Origin: Pseudomonas capeferrum
GTDB taxonomy: Bacteria > Pseudomonadota > Gammaproteobacteria > Pseudomonadales > Pseudomonadaceae
Assembly: GCF_013523055.1 (NCBI RefSeq)
Contig: NZ_JAAMQM010000032.1
Coordinates: forward strand, 1 to 54,096
Length of the DNA stretch: 54,096 nt
Direction: 5' to 3'
Shown here: positions 33,395 to 40,945 of the stretch, piece after piece
Layout: each line of letters opens with the position of its first letter
Position numbering within the stretch: the stretch's first letter is position 1
Translations under genes and position numbers: made by a program
The notes under the pieces: model-generated
Told to the model about the DNA's origin: nothing
Seen by the model: only the letters and a program-made list of their open reading frames with translations
Database searches by the model: none

Positions 33395-34147
33395 ATGAAA
33401 CGCCAGCCACTCGACGACAGCTTCAAGGTCAACCGCAATCCCGTCACCCTGCGTGAAATCGTGCTCGACAAGCTGCGCAGCGCGATCATGAACTTTCATC
33501 TGCTGCCAGGCGATCGTCTGGTCGAGCGCGACCTGTGCGATCGCCTCGGCGTCAGCCGCACCTCGGTTCGCGAAGCATTGCGCCACCTCGAATCCGAAGG
33601 ACTGGTGGAGTTTGCCGACGCCAAGGGCCCGCGGGTCGCGATCATCACCCTGGAAGATGCCTGCGACATCTATGAGCTGCGCTGCGTGCTCGAAGGCCTG
33701 ATCGTCCAGCTGTTCACCCTCAACGCCAAGGCCAAGGACATCCGTGCCCTGGAGCGTGCCCTCGAGGAAAACCGCGAGGCCCTGGAGGAAGGCGAGCTGC
33801 AGCAGGTGATCGACTCGGTGCAGGGGTTCTACGACGTCCTGCTCGAAGGCTCGGGCAACCACGTCGCCGCGACCCAGCTGCGCCAGCTGCAGGCGCGCAT
33901 CAGCTACCTGCGGGCCACCTCGGTATCCCAGGAGAACCGCCGCGGCGCGAGCAACCGCGAGATGGAGAAGATGGTCGAGGCGATCAAGAGCGGCGATCCG
34001 CTGGCCGCCCACCAGGCCTCTGTCGACCACGTCCGCGCGGCGGCCAAGGTTGCCCTGGACTACCTGCGTCGCAAGCAGGGTGACACCGGTGAGGTGCGCG
34101 ATATCGTCGTGCCCATTGCCATCAAGGAACCTCGCATAGGTCGCTGA
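33395..34147 (+). CDS. GntR-family regulator, FadR/FCD type
   Basis: A 250-residue regulator. The winged helix is at about residues 14-78 (LREIVLDKLRSAIMNFHLLPG, DRLGVSRTSVREALRHLESEGLV), and the all-helical FCD effector domain at about 90-225 has the metal/ligand residues spread through DIYELRCVLEG, the H in GSGNHVA and HQASVDHVRAA. The start at 33395 lacks a strong ribosome-binding site; an in-frame GTG at 33350 is an alternative. FadR-type regulators bind palindromes of the form TnGT-n-ACnA, the form of the five TGGTATACCA-like sites, so this is the best candidate for the regulon repressor. Two bases separate it from the NUDIX gene. Confidence 0.88.
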   Translation: MKRQPLDDSFKVNRNPVTLREIVLDKLRSAIMNFHLLPGDRLVERDLCDRLGVSRTSVREALRHLESEGLVEFADAKGPRVAIITLEDACDIYELRCVLEGLIVQLFTLNAKAKDIRALERALEENREALEEGELQQVIDSVQGFYDVLLEGSGNHVAATQLRQLQARISYLRATSVSQENRRGASNREMEKMVEAIKSGDPLAAHQASVDHVRAAAKVALDYLRRKQGDTGEVRDIVVPIAIKEPRIGR

Positions 34148-34149
34148 TC

Positions 34150-34713
34150 ATGTCCATCGCCCCGCGCTATTGCCCACATTGCACCCACGAGCTCGCCAAG
34201 GGCACTCCAGCCGGGGATACCCACGAACGCCTGCATTGCACGGCCTGTGGCTACATCCACTACATCAACCCGAAGATCATCGCCGGCTGCATCATCGAGC
34301 GCGAGGGCAAGTACCTGCTGTGCCAGCGCGCCATCCCGCCGCGCCCCGGCACCTGGACCCTCCCGGCAGGTTTCATGGAAAGCGGCGAGACCACCGAGCA
34401 GGCGGCGCTGCGCGAAGTCTGGGAAGAAACCGGCGTTCGCGCCGATATCCTCTCGCCCTACTCGATCTTCAGCGTGCCGACCATCAGCGAGGTGTACATC
34501 ATCTTCCGCGCGATCGTCACGGAAGAAACCGGGCAGTACGGGCCCGAGACTCTCGCCTACCGTTTCTTCGAGCCCGACGAGATTCCCTGGGACGAAATCT
34601 ACTACCCGGCCATCCGGCAGATCCTGGAGCGCTACATCCTCGAGCGCCAGGCGGGGGTCTACGGGATCTACATGGGCAATGACGATACCGGCAAGGTGCA
34701 CTTCATTCGCTGA
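34150..34713 (+). CDS. Zinc-ribbon NUDIX hydrolase (Nudix_N_2 type)
   Basis: A 187-residue hydrolase. An N-terminal zinc ribbon is formed by CPHC (residues 8-11) and CTAC (about 31-34). The NUDIX box is perfect: GFMESGETTEQAALREVWEE followed by TGV (about residues 74-96). The same zinc-ribbon NUDIX architecture occurs in plant NUDX23, an FAD pyrophosphatase, so conversion of FAD to FMN is a reasonable hypothesis that would suit an FMN-dependent pathway. NADH or ADP-ribose hydrolysis is an alternative. It lies at the end of the operon after the regulator. Confidence 0.85.
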   Translation: MSIAPRYCPHCTHELAKGTPAGDTHERLHCTACGYIHYINPKIIAGCIIEREGKYLLCQRAIPPRPGTWTLPAGFMESGETTEQAALREVWEETGVRADILSPYSIFSVPTISEVYIIFRAIVTEETGQYGPETLAYRFFEPDEIPWDEIYYPAIRQILERYILERQAGVYGIYMGNDDTGKVHFIR

Positions 34714-34857
34714 TCGGTTTCATTTCACGTCGATGGTGACCACCACGCCTGGCAGGTCCTCTGAAACGCGACCCTTTGGTGGAATATATTTCTACTTTAG
34801 ATTTTTATTCCACGGTAGTACGCTTCTGGCTCAATCTTCTGCCGATAGGTGCGCTCG

Positions 34858-35835
34858 ATGGTCTCCCCTTCAACTCCTTCGTCCTCATTGTTCGCCAGCA
34901 TCCAGGACGCGCATGCAGCGCTTCGCCCACAGGTGGCTGTCACGCCTCTTGTACAGAGTCATGGACTGAGCAGCCTGTCCGACTGCGAGCTGTACCTCAA
35001 ATGCGAGCATCTCCAGCACACCGGTTCGTTCAAGTTCCGCGGGGCCAGCAACAAGGTGCGTCTGCTGGAGGCGCGGCAGCGACCGCGGGGCCTGGTCACC
35101 GCGTCCTCGGGCAATCACGGCCAGGGCCTGGCGCTTGCCGGCCGTCAGGCAGGCGTCGCGGTCACGGTCTACGCAAGCGGTTCGGCTTCTCCCTTGAAGC
35201 TGGACGCGATTCGCGCCCTGGGCGCCACCGTGATAACGCTGGACCTCGACCCCCTGAGTGTCGAGTTGGAGGCCGCACGGCAGGCCCGGCTGCAAGGCGC
35301 GCTGTTCGTTTCGCCCTACAACGACCAGCAGGTCATCGCCGGTCAAGGCACCATAGGCATGGAACTGGCTGAGCAGTTGCCCGAACTGGATGCGGTATTC
35401 GTCGCTGTCGGTGGCGGCGGGATGATTTCCGGCATCGGTACCGCCCTGCGCCAGCTTGCACCGCGCTGCCAAGTGATCGGCTGCTGGCCGAGCAATGCCC
35501 CCACTCTGCAACGCTCGCTCGAAGCCGGACACATCATCGAGATGGAGGAACTGGAGACCTTGTCCGACGGAACCGCGGGCGGTGTCGAGCCTGACAGCAT
35601 TACCTTCCCTTTGTGCCAGGCGCTCATCGATGCCACCGTACTGGTCAGCGAGGACGAAATCAGGGAAGCCATGAGATTGCTCGCGCACCATGAGCGCTGG
35701 ATCGTCGAGGGTGCCGCCGGGGTGGCCTTGGCCGGAGCATTGCAGATGGCGAACCGGTATCGAGGCAAGCGCGTCGCCGTGGTTCTCTGCGGTCGCAACA
35801 TCATGCTGGAGAAATTCCTCGGAGCCGTGCAATGA
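34858..35835 (+). CDS. PLP-dependent threonine-dehydratase-like enzyme (EutB type)
   Basis: A 325-residue fold-type II PLP enzyme. The PLP lysine lies in HTGSFKFRGASNK (about residues 53-65), the phosphate-binding loop is VAVGGGGMISG (about 182-192), and SSGNHGQGLALAG (about 80-92) binds the substrate carboxylate. Members deaminate threonine, serine or 3-hydroxyaspartate; EutB of the hydroxyectoine pathway also belongs here and is likewise paired with an ornithine-cyclodeaminase-like protein. I use the ATG at 34858; a GTG three codons earlier is possible. Its stop overlaps the next gene by four bases. Confidence 0.85.
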   Translation: MVSPSTPSSSLFASIQDAHAALRPQVAVTPLVQSHGLSSLSDCELYLKCEHLQHTGSFKFRGASNKVRLLEARQRPRGLVTASSGNHGQGLALAGRQAGVAVTVYASGSASPLKLDAIRALGATVITLDLDPLSVELEAARQARLQGALFVSPYNDQQVIAGQGTIGMELAEQLPELDAVFVAVGGGGMISGIGTALRQLAPRCQVIGCWPSNAPTLQRSLEAGHIIEMEELETLSDGTAGGVEPDSITFPLCQALIDATVLVSEDEIREAMRLLAHHERWIVEGAAGVALAGALQMANRYRGKRVAVVLCGRNIMLEKFLGAVQ

Positions 35836-36782
35836 AGCACTACAGCCGCCAGCAGATAGAACAGACCATGAACCTGGCCAAGGCCACAAGGTTGCTCGAA
35901 GCCGGCTTCATCGCCTTCGCCCGAGGCCAGGTACAAGTGCCACCCGTGCAAGGCTTCGCCTTCGAGCAGGCCAACGGCGACTGCTGCGTGAAGTCCGCCT
36001 ACGTCACGGGTGAAGATTGCTTTACCGTGAAGGTTTCCACCGGCTTCTACGACAATCCCGGCAAGGGCCTGGCGAGCAACGATGGTTTGATGCTGGTGCT
36101 TTCGGCCCTGACGGGTCAGCCCTTGGCGCTGCTTCAGGACGAAGGCTGGCTGACCGCGCTGCGCACTGCGCTTACCGGACGGATCGTCGCGAGCAGGCTG
36201 GCGCCAACGCAGGTGCAGACCATCGGCATCCTCGGCACCGGCATGCAGGCCAGGATGCAGCTGGAGCACCTGCTACCGGTCACCGCTTGCCGTCGAGTGG
36301 TGGTCTGGGGCCGCCGCCAATCGCAGCTGGACCTTTATCGCGTCTTCGCCGAGCACCTGGGATGCCACGTGGAAACCACCCTCGATGCCGAAGTCGTAGC
36401 CCGCAAGGCCAACCTGATCGTCAGCACCACGCCATCGCGTCACCCCTTGCTGCAGAGTGAGTGGATACGTCCGGGCACCCATATCACGGCGATCGGTGCC
36501 GACGCCCCCGGGAAGCAGGAACTGGATGCCGCATTACTGGCCAGGGCCGACCGCCTTTTCGTCGACTCCATCGAGCAATGCAGCCGCTATGGCGAAACCG
36601 CCCACGCGCTGGCTGGCGATCTGGTCGACAGACGCAAGCTGCTGGAGCTGGGCCGGTTGCTAGCGGGCGAAGCCCAAGGCCGAAGCGATGATCGGCAGAT
36701 CACCGTGGCCGACCTCACCGGCGTCGCGGTGCAGGACGCCCAGATCGCGCGTTGCGCCCTGGAATGCTGCCAATCGGCCTAA
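35832..36782 (+). CDS. Ornithine-cyclodeaminase/mu-crystallin family protein (EutC type)
   Basis: A 316-residue NAD(P)-binding protein. The Rossmann motif is GILGTGMQARMQLEHL (about residues 128-143), and TALRTALTGRIVA (about 107-119) is a conserved family segment. Family members cyclise ornithine, reduce imino acids or act in hydroxyectoine and D-arginine breakdown (EutC, DauB). Coupled by ATGA to the dehydratase. Both probably degrade a hydroxy or imino amino acid; the gene converges with the DauR-like regulator and the stops overlap by four bases. Confidence 0.85.
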   Translation: MKHYSRQQIEQTMNLAKATRLLEAGFIAFARGQVQVPPVQGFAFEQANGDCCVKSAYVTGEDCFTVKVSTGFYDNPGKGLASNDGLMLVLSALTGQPLALLQDEGWLTALRTALTGRIVASRLAPTQVQTIGILGTGMQARMQLEHLLPVTACRRVVVWGRRQSQLDLYRVFAEHLGCHVETTLDAEVVARKANLIVSTTPSRHPLLQSEWIRPGTHITAIGADAPGKQELDAALLARADRLFVDSIEQCSRYGETAHALAGDLVDRRKLLELGRLLAGEAQGRSDDRQITVADLTGVAVQDAQIARCALECCQSA

Positions 36783-37414
36783 CCTTGCTTGAGCGCCTTC
36801 ACGTATTTGTAGACGGTGGCCCGGCCCATGGACAGGACATTGGCCACGTAGTCGAAGGCGCTACGTCCCTCGAAGGCACCTTCGTGGTAAAGCGCCTCGA
36901 CCAGCGCCCGCTTTTGCTCACGGTCAAGGCCGGACAAGCCCAGATGATGGCTGCGCAACCAATCGTGAAGAAAGGTATTGATGCGCTCCTGCCAGTCATC
37001 CCGGAACAGCGCTTGCGGCTGCGGGATCAGACGGCTGGCCTGGAAAAACTGCAGCAAGGCGTCCTTGGCCTGTTCGAGCACCGAAATGTTGAGGTTGATG
37101 CACATCATCACGTCCGGCTGGCCTTGATCATCAAGCAGGACGCTGCTGATCGAGCGGATCTTCTGGCCATCCCAATTGAGTTTCTCATAAGGGCCCAACG
37201 ACAGGCTGAGTTCGAGGTCCGCCGGCAGGTCTTCGAGCGCGGACTCGTCACCGATCTTGCGTTTGGAAATGTTGTTGGCGATATAGGCGACCGACTGGCT
37301 GCGCAAGTCGTGCAGCACCACTTCGGCATGCGGAAACAGCAGTGCCGCGATGCAGTCGGCGATAGTCGTGTAATTCTGAAGACGCCGTGTATTCGGCACA
37401 GCCTTTGAACTCAT
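36779..37414 (-). CDS. YheO/DauR-type transcriptional regulator
   Basis: A 211-residue regulator with an N-terminal PAS-like YheO domain (about residues 15-125: HAEVVLHDLRSQSVAYIANNISKR in pieces, then DVMMCINLNIS) and a C-terminal helix-turn-helix (about 160-208: RALVEALYHEGAFEGRSAFDYVANVLSMGRATVYKYVKAL in pieces). DauR represses D-arginine catabolism in P. aeruginosa; this paralogue is convergent with the dehydratase/cyclodeaminase pair and is its likely regulator. Confidence 0.85.
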   Translation of the reverse strand: MSSKAVPNTRRLQNYTTIADCIAALLFPHAEVVLHDLRSQSVAYIANNISKRKIGDESALEDLPADLELSLSLGPYEKLNWDGQKIRSISSVLLDDQGQPDVMMCINLNISVLEQAKDALLQFFQASRLIPQPQALFRDDWQERINTFLHDWLRSHHLGLSGLDREQKRALVEALYHEGAFEGRSAFDYVANVLSMGRATVYKYVKALKQG

Positions 37415-37538
37415 GTCTCTTCTCGAAAACGGACAGCGAACCTTGGGTTCCGATGCGCGCTAGTGTACGACACAAAGCCGTTTCCCACGCGACTGCGTGG
37501 GACAGCGCCAAGACTGTCTGAGGCATAGTGGTGTCACT

Positions 37539-37571
37539 GCCGGCCCCATTGCGGGCAAGCCCGCTCGCCAC
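37539..37571. repeat. Single REP element
   Basis: GCCGGCCCCATTGCGGGCAA followed by GCCCGCTCGCCAC, a lone pseudomonad REP between the DauR-like regulator and the DUF1330 gene. Confidence 0.8.
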
Positions 37572-37638
37572 TTGAGACTGCGGCGTCAAAGGCACAGTGG
37601 TATTGGACGCGAGCCTGGCTCAAGGCGTAGGCGATTGC

Positions 37639-37932
37639 TCAAGGCTCGTAGCCTTCGACGATGATCACTTGCGCCTTGGCCACCCCCTGCCGGAACTGGC
37701 AGGCAGTCTGATACTGCTCGGATCGATAGCACGCTATCGCCTGCTCATAGGACTCGAACTCGATCACCACGCTGCGTTGTGGCGTGGCTCGACCTTCCAT
37801 GGCTTCGCTGCGTCCGCCGCGGGCCAGAAGCTTGCCGCCAAAGGCGGCGAACGCGGCTGGGGCGCGCTGGGTGTATTGCTGGTACTGCTCGGGGTCGGTA
37901 ACGTCCACATGGGCGATCCAGTAGGCTTTCAT
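37639..37932 (-). CDS. DUF1330 small protein
   Basis: A 97-residue protein with a dimeric alpha/beta-barrel-type pattern typical of DUF1330: MKAYWIAHVDVTDPEQYQQY, FGGKLLARGG (about residues 31-40) and RSVVIEFESYEQAIACYRS. Function is not known for the family. AGGAG lies eight bases before the ATG. The start is 79 bases from the divergent ribBA paralogue and operator D lies between them, so both probably belong to the same regulon as the monooxygenase operons. Confidence 0.85.
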   Translation of the reverse strand: MKAYWIAHVDVTDPEQYQQYTQRAPAAFAAFGGKLLARGGRSEAMEGRATPQRSVVIEFESYEQAIACYRSEQYQTACQFRQGVAKAQVIIVEGYEP

Positions 37933-37967
37933 CTGCCGCTCTCCTGTTGGAATAGGTTTTGTGTATG

Positions 37968-37979
37968 ATGGTATACCAC
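37968..37979. promoter_or_regulatory. Operator D between DUF1330 and the ribBA paralogue
   Basis: ATGGTATACCAC contains the perfect ten-base palindrome TGGTATACCA (37969-37978), identical to the centre of site C. It lies 32 bases before the ribBA start and 36 bases before the DUF1330 start. I cannot assign clear -35/-10 boxes on either side. Confidence 0.7.
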
Positions 37980-38010
37980 AAAAAATTTACCCGTACAGCG
38001 AGCGTGCAGC

Positions 38011-39120
38011 ATGGCTTTCAACAGCATCGAAGAAATCCTCGAAGATTATCGCCAAGGCAAAATGGTCCTGTTGGTGGACGACGAAGACCGGGAGAACGAG
38101 GGCGACCTGTTGATCGCCGCCGAGTGCTGTGATGCCCAGGTCATCAACTTCATGGCCCGCGAAGCGCGTGGCCTGATCTGCCTGACTCTGACCGACGAGC
38201 ATTGCCAGCGCCTGGGCCTCGAGCAGATGGTGCCGGCCAATGGCAGTGCCTTCAGCACGGCCTTCACCATCTCCATCGAAGCGGCCCAAGGCGTGACCAC
38301 CGGTATCTCCGCCGCTGACCGCGCGCGTACCGTTGCCGCGGCCGTCGCTGCCGACGCGCGTCCGGAGGACCTGGTACAGCCCGGTCATATTTTCCCCGTG
38401 TGCGCCCGCGAAGGTGGCGTGCTGACCCGGGCCGGTCACACCGAAGCCGGTTGCGACCTGGCTCGCCTGGCGGGCTTCAGCCCTGCCTCGGTGATTGTCG
38501 AGGTGTTGAATGACGACGGCACCATGGCGCGTCGACCCGACCTTGAACAGTTCGCTCGGCTTCACGGCATCAAGATCGGCACCATCGCCGATCTGATCCA
38601 CTATCGCCTGAGCACCGAGCAGACCGTCAAGCGCATTGGCGAGCGCGAGTTGCCGACCGTGCATGGCACCTTCCGTCTGGTGACTTTCGAAGACCGGATA
38701 GAAGGCGGGGTGCACATGGCGATGGTGATGGGTGAGATCCGCCGTGAAGAGCCGACGCTGGTCCGCGTGCATGTCATCGACCCCTTGCGCGACCTGGTTG
38801 GCTCGGAGTACGCCGGCCCTGCCAACTGGACCTTGTGGGCGGCCTTGGAAAAAGTCGCGGCTGAGGGCAAGGGCGTGGTCGTGGTCCTGGCCAATCATGA
38901 ATCGTCGCAAGCGCTGCTTGAGCGGATTCCCCAGCTGACCCAACCGCCGCGCCCCTATCAGCGCGGGCAATCCAAGACCTATTCGGAAGTCGGGACCGGG
39001 GCGCAGATCCTTCAGGAGCTTGGCGTCGGCAAGTTGCGCCATCTTGGCCCGCCCCTTAAGTATGCGGGTTTGACCGGGTATGATCTGGAGGTTGTGCAGA
39101 GCATTCCATATGCGCCTTGA
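38011..39120 (+). CDS. ribBA: RibBA paralogue: DHBP synthase with degenerate GTP cyclohydrolase II domain
   Basis: A 369-residue protein. The N-terminal DHBP synthase domain (residues 1-205) makes 3,4-dihydroxy-2-butanone 4-phosphate for riboflavin and keeps the acidic loop DDEDRENEGDL (about 23-33) and GHTEAGCDLARLAG (about 143-156). The C-terminal part (about 210-360) aligns in length with GTP cyclohydrolase II but lacks the zinc-binding Cys motif (SECLTGD...RCDCG type), so it should not have that activity. No FMN riboswitch fits in the 78-base leader; operator D is there instead. It is probably an extra, pathway-controlled riboflavin gene. Confidence 0.88.
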   Translation: MAFNSIEEILEDYRQGKMVLLVDDEDRENEGDLLIAAECCDAQVINFMAREARGLICLTLTDEHCQRLGLEQMVPANGSAFSTAFTISIEAAQGVTTGISAADRARTVAAAVAADARPEDLVQPGHIFPVCAREGGVLTRAGHTEAGCDLARLAGFSPASVIVEVLNDDGTMARRPDLEQFARLHGIKIGTIADLIHYRLSTEQTVKRIGERELPTVHGTFRLVTFEDRIEGGVHMAMVMGEIRREEPTLVRVHVIDPLRDLVGSEYAGPANWTLWAALEKVAAEGKGVVVVLANHESSQALLERIPQLTQPPRPYQRGQSKTYSEVGTGAQILQELGVGKLRHLGPPLKYAGLTGYDLEVVQSIPYAP

Positions 39121-39255
39121 TCGATATCGGGGCGGTCTGGTGTTGCAGTGTTCCCGTGTTCGGATACCACCTTCGTGGTCAGGCAACGAATGGCATTCGA
39201 TTCTGAACGGTTTCGGATAGTGCTCCCATCACTATTGCGAAGGTTTGATGCCCTT

Positions 39256-39453
39256 GTATTGCCAGGCGAGTCCTGCGGCCTCGATCGCAGGGCAAGCCTG
39301 CTCGCCACTGGAGCCTGCGCAAGCCAGGATGTCGGTGGCGAGCAGGCTCATGGCTTGTACCGGACCGGTGGCGAGCAAGCTCATGGCTTGCACCGGACCG
39401 GTGGCGAGCAGGCTTGCCCTGCGATCGAGGCCGCAGGACTCGCCTGGCAATAC
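39256..39453. repeat. Perfect 53-bp inverted repeat enclosing 33-bp direct repeats
   Basis: GTATTGCCAGGCGAGTCCTG starts the left arm (39256-39308), whose reverse complement is 39401-39453 without a mismatch. Between the arms GTGGCGAGCA recurs at 39335, 39368 and 39401, a 33-base period ending in GTACCGGACC or GCACCGGACC. The sequence resembles a REP variant (GCAGGGCAAGCCTGC core). The rest of the 799-base gap between ribBA and the PotF-like gene holds promoter E and no recognisable gene. Confidence 0.93.
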
Positions 39454-39755
39454 AAACACCCACACGACGCGGTCTGCGTGGCTATTCAAAACCATCTGTC
39501 TCAGGTACTCAGGGCAGTCCATTATTCTGACCACCTATTCACCAGCTAGCCGTAATGCCGAATGCGAGCGACACCACCGGTCCCCAGCCGAATAAACTCT
39601 CTTGGAAAATCAGCCAGTTATCAACAGTTAAGCTTGGTCGCCCATGAACCCAGGCTTGGATGTCACGACAATCCCTCCTCCCGCCCCCTCCGTTCTGCCC
39701 TTTGGTCCAATGCTTGCAGTAGCAATATTCCCCTCTTTTTACCGCTCGAAGGCGC

Positions 39756-39783
39756 TTGCCAAAAGTTTGGAATACCATAATAT
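39756..39783 (+). promoter_or_regulatory. Promoter of the PotF-like operon with operator E in the spacer
   Basis: TTGCCA (39756-39761), a 16-base spacer, TAATAT (39778-39783). The spacer ends with TGGAATACCA (39768-39777). This is the same design as the permease promoter at 26733-26760, with an identical 17-base block TGGAATACCATAATATG. It lies 136 bases before the binding-protein gene. Confidence 0.78.
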
Positions 39784-39919
39784 GATATCCCGTAGACCTT
39801 AAATTGCAGGCCGGCACCTATAACCACAACGGCCGTACGACACTTTGTAGAAAGCTGCTCCCCGAACACAGGTGGGCGACAGAAAGCCCACTCGAATAAC
39901 AAAGAATGAGGGCGTAACC

Positions 39920-40945
39920 ATGCTGTTGAGCAAACGTGTAACCGCAGTGCTGTCCGCCAGCCTGCTGACCTTGTCATGCCAGGCCGCGCTGGCCGCTGAC
40001 AGTCTCAACTTCGTCAGTTGGGGCGGTACGACCCAGGATGCGCAGAAGCAGGCATGGGCCGTGCCGTTCACCAAGAGCAGCGACATCAAAGTGGTACAGG
40101 ACGGCCCTACCGACTACGGCAAGCTCAAGGCCATGGTCGAGAGCGGCAACGTCCAGTGGGACGTGGTCGACGTCGAGGCCGACTTCGCGCTGCGCGCCGC
40201 CGCCGAAGGCCTGCTCGAGCCGCTGGACTTCAACACGATCAAGCGCGATCGCATCGATCCGCGTTTCGTCTCCGACCATGGCGTCGGTTCGTTCTTCTTC
40301 TCGTTCGTGCTGGGCTACAACGAAGGCAAGCTCGGTACCAACAAGCCAGTCGATTGGACGGCCCTGTTCGACACCAAGACCTATCCGGGCAAGCGCGCAC
40401 TGTACAAGTGGCCCAGCCCAGGCGTCCTGGAACTGGCCTTGCTGGCCGATGGCGTCGCGGCCGACAAGCTCTATCCGCTCGACCTGGACCGTGCCTTCAA
40501 GAAACTCGACACCATCAAGAAAAACATCGTCTGGTGGGGCGGCGGCGCCCAGTCGCAACAGTTGCTGGCCTCGGGTGAAGCATCGTTGGGCCAGTTCTGG
40601 AACGGCCGCGTCTACGCCCTGCAGCAAGATGGCGCGCCGGTCGGCGTGAGCTGGAAGCAGAACCTGGTCATGGCCGATTTTCTGGTCATCCCCAAAGGCG
40701 CCAAGAACAAGGACGCGGCCATGAAGTTCCTGGCCAACGCCAGCGGCGCCGAGGGTCAGGCCGAGTTCGCCAACCTGACCGCCTATGCGCCGGTCAACCT
40801 GGACAGCATCTCCAAACTGGACGAGAAACTCGCGCCTAACCTGCCGACCGCCTATGCACAGGACCAGGTCACTCTGGACTTCGCCTACTGGGCCAAGAAC
40901 GGTCAGTCCATTGCTAACCGCTGGAACGAGTGGCTGGTCAAATGA
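39920..40945 (+). CDS. ABC importer substrate-binding protein, PotD/PotF type
   Basis: A 341-residue exported binding protein with a Sec signal peptide (LSASLLTLSCQAALAADS; cleavage after about residue 25). The mature start SLNFVSWGGTTQDAQKQAW is typical of the spermidine/putrescine-type family, which also binds other cationic or small organic compounds. GAGGG precedes the ATG at 39920. It is the first gene of a four-gene importer behind operator E. Which ligand it binds is open; the shared operator suggests a compound related to the monooxygenase pathway rather than a polyamine. Confidence 0.9.
   Translation: MLLSKRVTAVLSASLLTLSCQAALAADSLNFVSWGGTTQDAQKQAWAVPFTKSSDIKVVQDGPTDYGKLKAMVESGNVQWDVVDVEADFALRAAAEGLLEPLDFNTIKRDRIDPRFVSDHGVGSFFFSFVLGYNEGKLGTNKPVDWTALFDTKTYPGKRALYKWPSPGVLELALLADGVAADKLYPLDLDRAFKKLDTIKKNIVWWGGGAQSQQLLASGEASLGQFWNGRVYALQQDGAPVGVSWKQNLVMADFLVIPKGAKNKDAAMKFLANASGAEGQAEFANLTAYAPVNLDSISKLDEKLAPNLPTAYAQDQVTLDFAYWAKNGQSIANRWNEWLVK

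Noticed and set aside
29951..34713. Naming the central operon rutABCDEFG
   Set aside because: RutB and RutE equivalents are missing, AA_synth is not RutC, the regulator is GntR, and extra genes (ALDH, PcaC-like, NUDIX) are present. Similarity is in logic only.
34770..34812. Possible sixth copy of the palindrome before the EutB-like gene (TTTGGTGGAATATATTTC)
   Set aside because: Only one half resembles TGGAAT; the other half does not match, and there is no similar promoter arrangement.
37933..38010. FMN riboswitch before the ribBA paralogue
   Set aside because: The leader to the divergent gene is only 78 bases and holds operator D; an FMN aptamer is longer and its conserved paired blocks are not visible.
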